Below are positions 51,661 through 61,067 of a stretch of DNA of 64,000 bases, one piece after another. Source of the stretch: an uncultured Prevotella sp. (GTDB lineage Bacteria; Bacteroidota; Bacteroidia; Bacteroidales; Bacteroidaceae); assembly GCA_945830055.1 (NCBI GenBank), contig CALZXH010000001.1:1-64000 (forward strand). The letters run 5' to 3'. The notes beneath the pieces are model-generated. The model saw only the letters and a list, made by a program, of their open reading frames with translations. It made no database searches and was not told the DNA's origin. Position numbers and translations under genes: made by a program. Each line of letters begins with the position of its first letter. Positions within the stretch are counted from its first letter, which is position 1.

Positions 51661-51909
51661 CTACTCTGATTTGTCAAAAGGAAGTCCGGACTGCCGTGCC
51701 AACGCCTCGTTGCATCGGTTTGAGAGATCTTCGAACAGATTGTGATTCAACACCATACTTATCTTCATCAACAAGTCACTGCCGATATTGTCACGCTGAA
51801 ATATGTCATATACATTGGAACGCTCACAATGAATTGCCTCAGACAACTGTTTTACTGTCACATTTTTCTGTAACATTATATCTCTAATATATTCTCCCAA
51901 TTTTGCCAT
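51661..51909 (-). CDS. Small helix-turn-helix (XRE-like) protein
   Basis: LGEYIRDIMLQKNVTVKQLSEAIHCERSNVYDIFQRDNIGSDLLMKISMVL. Confidence 0.75.
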   Translation of the reverse strand: MAKLGEYIRDIMLQKNVTVKQLSEAIHCERSNVYDIFQRDNIGSDLLMKISMVLNHNLFEDLSNRCNEALARQSGLPFDKSE

Positions 51910-51988
51910 CAGTTCTTTAATTTAACGGTTTCAGTAGTTAGTCTATCAATTTTATTATCGCCTAATCATCTTTTTCCTATTTAGAATG

Positions 51989-52035
51989 CAAAGGTAACTA
52001 TTTATCTCTGACTATTACCACGTTACCCCCCCCCC
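51989..52035 (-). promoter_or_regulatory. Putative TACCTTTG -7 box with G10 tract upstream (minus strand)
   Basis: CAAAGGTA at 51989-51996 (reverse complement TACCTTTG); C10 at 52026-52035. Confidence 0.45.
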
Positions 52036-52059
52036 ATTAACTTTTATTAACTGCGTTTT

Positions 52060-52932
52060 TTATTTTTCCCTAATCTGCTCCATCCGCTCTATGGCATCCC
52101 TACACTGATCCATCAGCCATTTGGGAGTGCTGGTTGCCCCACAAATACCCACTGTATTAACATTCTTAAGCCACGAAGAGTCTATCTCTTCAGGACCTTC
52201 TATCAAGTGACTGTTGGCATTAACCCTCAGACACTCATCAAAGAGCACCCTTCCATTGCTGCTCTTTCTGCCGCATACAAAAAGCACCAGATCGTGCTGT
52301 CCTGCAAAAGCCGATACATTAGGCATCCGGTTTGCCACCTGACGGCAGATGGTATCGAAACTCTGGAATACCGCCGAGGGCGAGATATGCTGCTGGATGT
52401 AGTCGATGATACGGTGGAACTCATCAAGTGACTTGGTGGTCTGAGAATAGAGATAGATATCTCTGCTGAAATCGAGCTGTGCCACGTCCTCAAAATGCGC
52501 AAGCACGATAGCCTTGCCCTTGGTCTGTCCTACCAGGCCAAGCACCTCGGCATGTCCGGGCTTGCCGAAGATCACTATCTGTGCATCGGGATTTCTGTCA
52601 CACTGTTGCTTGATACGCCGCTGCAGTTGCAATACCACAGGACAGGTGGCATCAATGATTTCTATGTTGTTACGCTGTGCCAAACAGTAGGTTTCCGGCG
52701 GTTCGCCGTGAGCCCTCAGCAACACCTTGGCATGGTGCAGTCGTTCCATCTCCTCATGGTTGATGGTTATCAGTCCCATCCTGCGTAGCCGCTCACATTC
52801 CATGCCATTGTGAACGATGTCGCCCAGACAATAAAGAATGTTTCCCTTTGCCAGTTCCTCCTCCGCCTTGTTGATGGCAGTGGTCACACCAAAGCAGAAA
52901 CCACTGCCATTGTCTATCTCTATCTGTAACAT
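52060..52932 (-). CDS. ispH: 4-hydroxy-3-methylbut-2-enyl diphosphate reductase
   Basis: IEIDNGSGFCFGVTTAINKAEEEL, GDIVHNGMECERLRRMG, DATCPVV, GGATSTPKWL-type end (ICGATSTPKWLMD). Confidence 0.95.
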   Translation of the reverse strand: MLQIEIDNGSGFCFGVTTAINKAEEELAKGNILYCLGDIVHNGMECERLRRMGLITINHEEMERLHHAKVLLRAHGEPPETYCLAQRNNIEIIDATCPVVLQLQRRIKQQCDRNPDAQIVIFGKPGHAEVLGLVGQTKGKAIVLAHFEDVAQLDFSRDIYLYSQTTKSLDEFHRIIDYIQQHISPSAVFQSFDTICRQVANRMPNVSAFAGQHDLVLFVCGRKSSNGRVLFDECLRVNANSHLIEGPEEIDSSWLKNVNTVGICGATSTPKWLMDQCRDAIERMEQIREK

Positions 52933-52945
52933 ACACACATTCTGA

Positions 52946-54058
52946 TTAAATGATGCTCTCCCCTCCATCTCGTTTGTAATAGGCGTTGAGCAGGTCAGCA
53001 GCCGCCATGAACGAGGTCTTCGCACCTGTCAGTACCTGTTGCTCTGCCGCTTTCAGGCGTTGCTGCATCTCACTGTTGTTGTAGAAGTGGTTGCGCAGAT
53101 GCTCATTGATGGTTTCGTACATCCAGTATTTTGCCTGCTCGTTGCGACGGTATTCAAAATAGCCGTTTTCCTTCACGAAGTCAATATACTTGTACACCAT
53201 ATCCCACACCTCACGGATGCCGATACCGTAGAATCCGCTGTAGCAGAGTACCTGCGGTGTCCACCCGCTCTCATGGGGCGGAAAGAAGTGCAAGGCATTC
53301 TTCAGACTGGTGGCCGCCAGATGACATTTGTCCACATTGTCGCCGTCACACTTGTTGATGACGATGCCGTCGCTTATCTCCATGATACCTCGCTTGATAC
53401 CCTGCAGTTCATCGCCCGTTCCTGCCACCTGTATCAGCAGGAAGAAATCCACCATGGAGTGGCAGGCTGTCTCACTCTGTCCCACACCCACTGTTTCCAC
53501 GAAAATCTTGTCAAAACCGGCAGCTTCACACAGGATAATACTTTCTCTTGTCTTGCGTGCCACACCGCCCAGCGACCCTGCCGACGGGCTGGGACGTATG
53601 AACGACTTAGGATGCTGCGACAGTTTTTCCATTCTGGTCTTGTCACCGAGGATACTTCCTTTGCTGCGCTCACTGCTGGGATCGATGGCAAGCACTGCCA
53701 ATTTGCCTCCGTACTGTTGCAACACATGGATGCCGAACTCGTCGATGGAGGTGGATTTGCCGGCACCAGGCACACCACTGATGCCCACTCTCACCGAACG
53801 GCCGCTATAAGGCAGGCACTTTTCTATCACCTCCTGTGCCATACTCTGATGATCGGGATTCACGCTTTCCACCAGTGTCACGGCACGGCTCAGTACAGTA
53901 ACATCCCCCTTGACGATGCCTTCCACCATCTCGGCAGGCGACAACTCACGGCGCTTCACACGCTGTCGTTTCAGATAGGGGTTGACTATTGACGGCTGTG
54001 CCACACCGTCGTTGACAGTAAGTCCCTTGTATGCTTCGCTATTCTCTGGATGTTCCAT
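52946..54058 (-). CDS. meaB: Methylmalonyl-CoA mutase-associated GTPase MeaB
   Basis: RVGISGVPGAGKSTSIDEFG, DPSSERSKGSILGDKTRM, FVETVGVGQSETACHSMVDFF. Confidence 0.95.
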   Translation of the reverse strand: MEHPENSEAYKGLTVNDGVAQPSIVNPYLKRQRVKRRELSPAEMVEGIVKGDVTVLSRAVTLVESVNPDHQSMAQEVIEKCLPYSGRSVRVGISGVPGAGKSTSIDEFGIHVLQQYGGKLAVLAIDPSSERSKGSILGDKTRMEKLSQHPKSFIRPSPSAGSLGGVARKTRESIILCEAAGFDKIFVETVGVGQSETACHSMVDFFLLIQVAGTGDELQGIKRGIMEISDGIVINKCDGDNVDKCHLAATSLKNALHFFPPHESGWTPQVLCYSGFYGIGIREVWDMVYKYIDFVKENGYFEYRRNEQAKYWMYETINEHLRNHFYNNSEMQQRLKAAEQQVLTGAKTSFMAAADLLNAYYKRDGGESII

Positions 54059-54059
54059 A

Positions 54060-55154
54060 TTATTTGGCATTTACAGTTATCGTTACATGTGGTTTGTCGG
54101 GGTCATTGGTAATCATCAGTACACGAGGTTTGGTGCGCACTTTTGCCAGTTCATCACGCACTGCGGTAACCCTCAGCTTTGCAGTCCCTCCAGGTGGCAG
54201 CACGCTCTTCGACAGTTCCACCCGCAATCCAGCGGTAAAAAGTTGCAGTGAAGAGATTTTCAGGTCGGTACGTCCTGTATTGGTGATAGTGATATCCCCT
54301 TTCTTCTTCGTTTTCTTGCCAAACACGATGTCAAGCTGTTCGGCCGTGAGCTCCATGTGGGGTGCAGACTGTTTCTGCATTCCCTGGTAAGAGGACAGGT
54401 CGGGCAGCAGCACCGCTGAAGCCGTCACCTCATTGTCGGCACTCACCTTGTCACCCGGATTGTTGGCAAGATGCAGCGAGGTCTGTGTCAGTCCGTAGTC
54501 GCGCAGCTTCTCTGACAGCAGGGTCACCACCATTTTTCCTGTCTTCCCGGGTGCCAGGTTCTCAGGCTGCATCACGGCACTGAGGTAGTTGGGCAGGTGC
54601 ATCATGTTGGGCGACAACACGGTGGTACCGTTGTTCACCATGCGTATCTCCTGGGTGGGATGCTCGCCTTTGTTCACATTCTCAAACTCCAGGTCAAGCC
54701 TATCCACACACAGGTTTCCCACTGTATAGGGATAGCTCTTGGAATAATCCACATAGTCTGCCAGCACTACACCTTTCATTCTGAGGTACACAGGTTCGTC
54801 CGAGGCGTTGGTATATAAGCCCACCGTCTTATTGAAATGCCCCAACTGACGCGCATCATAGGTAAGGGTAACGGTAAAATTGTCTCCACCGTCTATGCCA
54901 TTGGTAGGATATTTCACGTCGGTACAGCCACAATCGGTATGTACCTTATGGATAAACAGTTTCCTGCCTCCCTTGTTCTTCAGTTCAAAAGTGGCAGTCA
55001 CAGGCACTTCATATCCCGTTTTTCCACAATCCACTTCTCCCTTGACAATGGTCAGCCTTTGCGCCTTGGCATCGGCAGGCAAGAAAGCCAGCAGCATCGT
55101 CAGGCAACCGGCGCTGCACTGTTTCAGTATATGGGTGATTGTCCAATTTTTCAT
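54060..55154 (-). CDS. DUF1573-like domain protein
   Basis: VTATFELKNKGGRKLFIHKVHTDCGCTDVKYPTNGI and repeat Ig-like segments. Confidence 0.85.
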   Translation of the reverse strand: MKNWTITHILKQCSAGCLTMLLAFLPADAKAQRLTIVKGEVDCGKTGYEVPVTATFELKNKGGRKLFIHKVHTDCGCTDVKYPTNGIDGGDNFTVTLTYDARQLGHFNKTVGLYTNASDEPVYLRMKGVVLADYVDYSKSYPYTVGNLCVDRLDLEFENVNKGEHPTQEIRMVNNGTTVLSPNMMHLPNYLSAVMQPENLAPGKTGKMVVTLLSEKLRDYGLTQTSLHLANNPGDKVSADNEVTASAVLLPDLSSYQGMQKQSAPHMELTAEQLDIVFGKKTKKKGDITITNTGRTDLKISSLQLFTAGLRVELSKSVLPPGGTAKLRVTAVRDELAKVRTKPRVLMITNDPDKPHVTITVNAK

Positions 55155-55209
55155 GAGTTCTTCTTATATGGTTTACTACAGGTTTATCTCCGTTTCTTCT
55201 TTCTGTTCA

Positions 55210-58200
55210 CTATTTGTCGTCATGCGTTTCAGCGCCAGCCACGTTCAAGGTGAGAATGCCTTCTGTACCTCTGTATGCCGGAGCATAGGTACAGGTAGCA
55301 GTACAGGTACCCGTGTCATACTTGCCGCTACGGTCAATATAGTATTCCGTTTCTATCACACGGGTTCCCTTGCGCAGATGGTCTATGCGGTAGGTCGTCA
55401 CGCGGTCGTTCACCGATACATAGCAGCCCGCACGGTATCCGCTCAGCTGGATAACGGGTTCCAGACAGGCGGCACGACGGTCTTCGATACTCACGAAGTC
55501 AAGGTCACGCTTGCTCTGCAGAGTGATACGCACCACCACCCTGTCGCCAGCCTTAAGATTCCTGCCCGACACCACCTCACGCTTCACGGTGATGTCCCCC
55601 TCTGTCCTTTCTATCTGCGATGCAGGCAAGGTATAGGAAGCATATACCGCTCCCCACGATACGCCTTGAGAATACTTTTTCACTTGCAGTTGCTTTCCTG
55701 AGGGGGCTGCCGTCTCGGTTTTCACATACCCCAGGAAGGCAGTGGGGGCCGACAGTTCCAATGGTTTTCCGTCTAACTTCAGTTCTGCCGGTTTGCCAGG
55801 CTGTAATACCTGGGCATTACCCTGAAGGAAAGCATGGATGGCATTCACCGTATTCACCGGTGTGCTCCACTGCTGGGTACGTTTCTCTTGCAGCAGCCAG
55901 CGTTGCATCTGCTGCAAGGTAAGGGTATCGCCCGGTGTCAGGGTTGCGATTGCCTCTATGGCTGCCGTCTGAGTAGGTATGCGGTAGTCACACCAGCTGT
56001 AGGGAGCTCTCGGCGTGTCATAGTAGCGTCCCATTTCCTCTTGATATACGGTGTATTCCTTAAGACTCTTCACATACTCTCCTGCCCTTTCCGTCTCACC
56101 CGCAGCATGGAGTATCAGGGCACTCATTGCCTTATCGTAGAGGGTCTGTGACTTGATTTCCTTCTTCAGCAAAGGCAGCAGATACCGTATATCCTCCTTT
56201 ACCGATGCCGTAGCAAGTCCGGGGGCAATGGCATGGATGTACATCCACTTCAGTGCGGTGGCACCGGGCAACTGCTGTACTCTGGCATGTTTCTCGTCAT
56301 CTTTCATCCTGAGCACCATACGATGCATCTCTGCATCAAGATACGCCACACTTCTTTTCCACAGCTGGTCCAGTGAGTTGTCCATAGATTCCTTGCCCGC
56401 CATGTGCCGTAACCTGCCTAACAGCAACGCCACTTCGGCAGTAACATACTCATTCCCGTTCATGCCCTTGCACCAGGCGATAGAACCATTGCCTTGCTGC
56501 AAGGAGCGGAGATGCCCAGTCAGCGTTTCCATTGTCTGCCTCGTCCTGTTGGCATCTATGAGCCACGCCAGCCGGCGTATCTGCTCGTTCTGTTGCGGTT
56601 CTTGCTGCCACTGCATGATGGCTTTCCTTACCTGTTCACTGCCATTGGCTATATGGCTGGCCATGGCAAGCGAATACAGTGCTGTTGCTGTCTCGATGGC
56701 ATCCTCATAGGCTGTTGTCTCCTTGGCAGGCAACGCCTGTATCACCATCCACGCCGGATGATGGGTATATTCCACCGCAAGACTGCGGTGGGTGGCGTCG
56801 GCAGGGAACATCTTACGGATGTCGATGGTATGAGTAGAGGGACCGTTCTGACTGAAAGGACGGGTCACCACTACGGGTTCCGTACAGGGTAGCACAGGAA
56901 GATAGTGCTGTTCGCCATCGCTGTAGCCCTTTCCGTTCACAGTGACACGACAGATATACACGGCGGCCTCCATCCGTATGGGTTGCACAAAGGTAACCGC
57001 ACGTGAACTGCCACCGGGAACCGTATAGGAAATGCGTTGCCTCGATACTACCTTGTCTGTCTCGGGATGTATCAGTTCCATAACCGCATGACCGCTCACC
57101 TCATGCTCTCCTTGGTTAAAGACAAGTGCAGACAATGCCAGTTGGTCACCCTCTCTGACAAAACGCGGCATCTGCGGCTGCACCATCACCGGTTTGACAG
57201 CTTCCACCTCAGCTACAATCTGTCCGCAATAGGCATCCTGCGTGTGAGCCAGTCCCATGAACTTCCACGTTGTCACACTCTCTGGCAGGGTGAACTGCAG
57301 GGTTACATTGCCTTCTCCGTCAGTATGCAGAGAGGGATAGAAGAATGCTGTTTCCTGAAGGTTCTTACGTATCGGATAACCGGAAGACGCTGATTCGGCA
57401 TTGTTATCTATATCATCCTCCGCCAACAAAGCCACTGCCTCCCCTGATATGCTCTCTTCCTGCGCCACATTCCCAAGTGCGGTAGCAGAAGTCCGTGCCA
57501 TGACTTTCATCAAGGGGCTTGCCGTCTTGCCCGTAGTCTGAAATGACAAGTCCTGCAACCTCAGGAAACTTCCGTCACCTTGCAGGCACCACAGCAATTC
57601 ATATACCGACGGACTGATACGGCTCAAATCCAAATTACGGAATTTCATGGGTTTCCACGACTGGATACCTGTGCCCCATACACTGTGCGTTGACACTCCA
57701 TTGAGTACGAGATAGGGTAGCGACAGAGAGGATGATGTGATACGGGAGTTCCAGCGGTGACTGCGGAACATGTCCAGCGACCGGTCATAGAGGGTTGCCA
57801 TCAGCTGTGCTTTAGCCGGACTTCCATCGAGCATGAGTACCTGCAGCTGCCATGTTTCTTTCTGTCCGGGCGTCAGTTTGTCCCTGAAGGTACTCCATTT
57901 CATCTGCAATCCGGTGTCGGTCGCAGGACGTTTGACATAGAATTTATGTGTGTGCGCCTTGCCGTCCTTCACCCAGGCAAAGGTAACGAGCAATGCATCA
58001 CCGTAGGATTCCTTATATGTAAACTTCCTGTTTATCAGCGCATTGGATTTCTTCACCATCCCTTTCTCCAGTACCTTGTCACACGCTATTACGGCATAGT
58101 GGATAAACAGATCAGCTGCGCTGCCTCCTGCCTGGATGGTTACAGTGTCGTTTGCCGAGCGGAAAGACTCCGCTGACTGGTAGAACCACTCGTCGCAATC

Positions 58201-60663
58201 AACGGGAGGAACCTCATCATCGCGAGAGAACACCACAAACTCATGGCGCAGGGTATCTCCCTCTGCCATTGCCACCAAGGTATGCCTACCCGAAGCGAGA
58301 GTCTTGTTCCACCTGTACCACTGCATACTGCGAATGGTTTTCACAGCGGTGGAATCATCCATATAAAAAGATACAGGTACGTCTATTTCTCTGCCTGATG
58401 CGTTTTTTACGTAGAACCTGAGACTGTCAGCCTCTTCTGCCAGCATCTTCCCGGACAGGTTGCAGCTCATCTGTACCGGTTTTCGGTTCAGCAACACACT
58501 GAGTTCTCCTTCATGGGTCTCGCCAGCAAGGTCGGTCACCGCCGCTCTTGCCACAAAGCGATAGTTCTGCCTGCGGGATTCCAAGTCCTGTTCGTCCTCA
58601 GGCACCACAAGGGGCACTATCACCTCAAAACTGCCGTCGTTTCCCGTTACCACCGTGTCCTGTCTCAGCAGTTCTCCGTTGCCAGCATATCCACCAGGAA
58701 AATAGCCCGAGGAATAGCGATATGGGAAAGCATGCTCACGCCTCACGCCGATGCACACCTTGGCACCCTGCACGGGCAGTCCCGTATAGGTGGTGGCTTT
58801 GCCGCGCACCACCAAAGTGTCACCCTCATGATAAGCCGTGTTGATTTCGGGGAAGGTCACCTGAAAGGCTGGTCGCTTGTATGCCGCCACCTCAATGGTC
58901 TGCAATACCTTGTCGGTCATCAGCCTGTAGGTGCCTGTGGCAGCATCGTCTGCCAGCACAAAATCAGCAGAGGCCTTGCCATACTCATCAGTAATTACGG
59001 TGCAGGAGCCAGCCTGCTTCCCACGGGCGTCACGGAGTCGGATGGTCACCGTCTCTCCTGCGGCTGTTTTGTACTGTCTGCCTTTCGTATCCACCGCCAT
59101 CACGGCAACCCTCACCGTCTGTCCGGGACGATATACTGCCCTGTCTGTATAAAGGTAAGTACGCCTGCCCGTTTCGTTGCTTCGGTCGTTGTACTGGAAG
59201 CGGCTTGCATAGAGTGCAGACTTGGGCATGGCCTTGTCTTCTTCCGTATAGGCATAGACAGAGTCAGGAGTGGCAGCACCCATGATATACGATGCCTCTC
59301 CCTGTGCGTCACAGGCAAGTTGTACCATGGCGGCGTTGTTGCCACGGAGATAGAGGTTCAGCTTGGCATATGCCAGGGGTTCGCCCGTAGTGGCGTTCAT
59401 CACATAGTAGTTCATGCGGTTATAGGGCAGCGACTGCTGCAACACATACACGTTGGAAACATACAACAGGGTACGCCACACCTCGGTCTGCGGCACAGAA
59501 GACACTTCCATCATATACACGCCCACAGGCAGGTCGGGCAACAGGATGCTGTCCTTGGCCATCTTCCACGGGGCACCCGGTACGAATGATTTGTGTAAAG
59601 TATGTTGCGGCAACGGAGTGAGCAGCGGCTTGAGCTGTTCCATGTCCTTGGCTGTTTCCACGGCAAGAGGGGTAGTACCGTCTGCCTCAACCTGATAGAA
59701 ACGGAAAGACAGTTGTGACAAGTTGCGCAGGCGTTCCAAAGAGACCTTTTGCCTTGTATGAGGACGGAGCACGTCACCCGACAGGCACAAACTGAACAGA
59801 GGGGCGGTAAGGTCTTTTTCCGCATTGCGAAGTTCCCCCATCCGTTGCCATCCGCCCCAACGGTCCAGGGCATAATGGATGTAGTTGATCTTGTCTTCCA
59901 AGGTTACGTCGGTACACTGCTCCATATAGCGGTAGCGCTCCACTGCCACCTCTCCTGCCACATCCAGATGACCGCACACGGCAATGAGCGAGTCGAGCAT
60001 CACACGGTAATACGATTTTTTCAGTAAGCGCCCAGCCTTGGCTTTCCCCTTTTGCTTCACATAGTCCAAGGCGGCGAGACAAGCGGCACGATCGTTGCCC
60101 ACACGATTGTAGTAGTACATCAGCGTCTCGTAGTCCTCCACACTGCGCCCTACCACCGAGAGCATGTCATTATTGAAGATGTAGGCATGTTCACCGCTCT
60201 CCACCAACGGCGCATAGTCTTTATCCTTGGCAGCAAACAGCAGACGAAGGGGCTTCATGGCACATTTCCTGTAATAGGCAGACTTGGCACGGGCATTCAC
60301 AATCTTACCTGTATCCGCATTCAGGAAGAGCCTGTATAGGGTGGCGGCATAGAGACTCTGAGTCACGCTATCAGCTATCATCGGGAACTCTTGCTCCAGC
60401 CTTTCCACCACGGGGACGAGCGAATCGGGCGAAAGGCATACTTCTATATTGGCACTCATCAGCCGGGCCTTAACAAGATGGTTATAGCATTTCTCACGTA
60501 CAGCTTTCGTGGTTATTTTTTCGAGCCACTGAAGTTGCGAGCGTGACTGGTCATTTTCATCAGCTGTCTGCACCTGTTTCCACAGAGCAGCATAGTTCTG
60601 CGCTGTCACCATCAGCGACAGACACCACATCACAGCAGTCAATATCCATGCCTTTGTTCTCAT
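55210..60663 (-). CDS. Alpha-2-macroglobulin family protein (MG2 / A2M domains)
   Basis: TYLYTDRAVYRPGQTVRVAVMAVDTKGRQ, LPESVTTWKFMGLAHTQDAYCGQI, VMVQPQMPRFVREGDQLALSA. Confidence 0.93.
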   Translation of the reverse strand: MRTKAWILTAVMWCLSLMVTAQNYAALWKQVQTADENDQSRSQLQWLEKITTKAVREKCYNHLVKARLMSANIEVCLSPDSLVPVVERLEQEFPMIADSVTQSLYAATLYRLFLNADTGKIVNARAKSAYYRKCAMKPLRLLFAAKDKDYAPLVESGEHAYIFNNDMLSVVGRSVEDYETLMYYYNRVGNDRAACLAALDYVKQKGKAKAGRLLKKSYYRVMLDSLIAVCGHLDVAGEVAVERYRYMEQCTDVTLEDKINYIHYALDRWGGWQRMGELRNAEKDLTAPLFSLCLSGDVLRPHTRQKVSLERLRNLSQLSFRFYQVEADGTTPLAVETAKDMEQLKPLLTPLPQHTLHKSFVPGAPWKMAKDSILLPDLPVGVYMMEVSSVPQTEVWRTLLYVSNVYVLQQSLPYNRMNYYVMNATTGEPLAYAKLNLYLRGNNAAMVQLACDAQGEASYIMGAATPDSVYAYTEEDKAMPKSALYASRFQYNDRSNETGRRTYLYTDRAVYRPGQTVRVAVMAVDTKGRQYKTAAGETVTIRLRDARGKQAGSCTVITDEYGKASADFVLADDAATGTYRLMTDKVLQTIEVAAYKRPAFQVTFPEINTAYHEGDTLVVRGKATTYTGLPVQGAKVCIGVRREHAFPYRYSSGYFPGGYAGNGELLRQDTVVTGNDGSFEVIVPLVVPEDEQDLESRRQNYRFVARAAVTDLAGETHEGELSVLLNRKPVQMSCNLSGKMLAEEADSLRFYVKNASGREIDVPVSFYMDDSTAVKTIRSMQWYRWNKTLASGRHTLVAMAEGDTLRHEFVVFSRDDEVPPVDCDEWFYQSAESFRSANDTVTIQAGGSAADLFIHYAVIACDKVLEKGMVKKSNALINRKFTYKESYGDALLVTFAWVKDGKAHTHKFYVKRPATDTGLQMKWSTFRDKLTPGQKETWQLQVLMLDGSPAKAQLMATLYDRSLDMFRSHRWNSRITSSSLSLPYLVLNGVSTHSVWGTGIQSWKPMKFRNLDLSRISPSVYELLWCLQGDGSFLRLQDLSFQTTGKTASPLMKVMARTSATALGNVAQEESISGEAVALLAEDDIDNNAESASSGYPIRKNLQETAFFYPSLHTDGEGNVTLQFTLPESVTTWKFMGLAHTQDAYCGQIVAEVEAVKPVMVQPQMPRFVREGDQLALSALVFNQGEHEVSGHAVMELIHPETDKVVSRQRISYTVPGGSSRAVTFVQPIRMEAAVYICRVTVNGKGYSDGEQHYLPVLPCTEPVVVTRPFSQNGPSTHTIDIRKMFPADATHRSLAVEYTHHPAWMVIQALPAKETTAYEDAIETATALYSLAMASHIANGSEQVRKAIMQWQQEPQQNEQIRRLAWLIDANRTRQTMETLTGHLRSLQQGNGSIAWCKGMNGNEYVTAEVALLLGRLRHMAGKESMDNSLDQLWKRSVAYLDAEMHRMVLRMKDDEKHARVQQLPGATALKWMYIHAIAPGLATASVKEDIRYLLPLLKKEIKSQTLYDKAMSALILHAAGETERAGEYVKSLKEYTVYQEEMGRYYDTPRAPYSWCDYRIPTQTAAIEAIATLTPGDTLTLQQMQRWLLQEKRTQQWSTPVNTVNAIHAFLQGNAQVLQPGKPAELKLDGKPLELSAPTAFLGYVKTETAAPSGKQLQVKKYSQGVSWGAVYASYTLPASQIERTEGDITVKREVVSGRNLKAGDRVVVRITLQSKRDLDFVSIEDRRAACLEPVIQLSGYRAGCYVSVNDRVTTYRIDHLRKGTRVIETEYYIDRSGKYDTGTCTATCTYAPAYRGTEGILTLNVAGAETHDDK

Positions 60664-60752
60664 ATTACTACACCTATTACCCGACGTGAACAAGCCGGTT
60701 TATGCAAAGGTAATATTTTTTCATTTATCCATGGCACAATAGAACAACTTTT

Positions 60753-60830
60753 AACCCAAATCGGTCATTAGACTGTTCTGCGCAAAAACACAAGATGTTA
60801 TCATCATAACGCTAATGACCGATTTGGGTT
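60753..60830. repeat. Dispersed intergenic element with 19-bp perfect inverted arms
   Basis: AACCCAAATCGGTCATTAG (60753-60771) and CTAATGACCGATTTGGGTT (60812-60830), 40-nt loop. Confidence 0.9.
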
Positions 60831-60872
60831 TAAGACATTATCACTTCCAACAGCAAACAATAATAAAATCAA

Positions 60873-60904
60873 AAAGCAAACGATTCTCACGAATGGTTTG
60901 CTTT
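60873..60904 (-). terminator. Probable intrinsic terminator of the esterase gene
   Basis: Minus strand AAAGCAAACcATTC-GTGA-GAATcGTTTGCTTT-TTGATTTTATT. Confidence 0.7.
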
Positions 60905-61067
60905 CTTAGGAAAATGATAAATATAGATTAAAATTACTAGTTGTCAATGCAAAGTTAACACTCTTGTGCTTACTGTCCAAATATTTTGGACAATAAACGC
61001 AAAAGAAACCCTATATTTAACATTTTATACCATTTAAGGCGACATTTAAGCAATATTTCGTGCTTTA

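Noticed and set aside
58513-59589. 358-aa plus-strand ORF
   Set aside because: Antisense to the alpha-2-macroglobulin gene; no recognisable motif.
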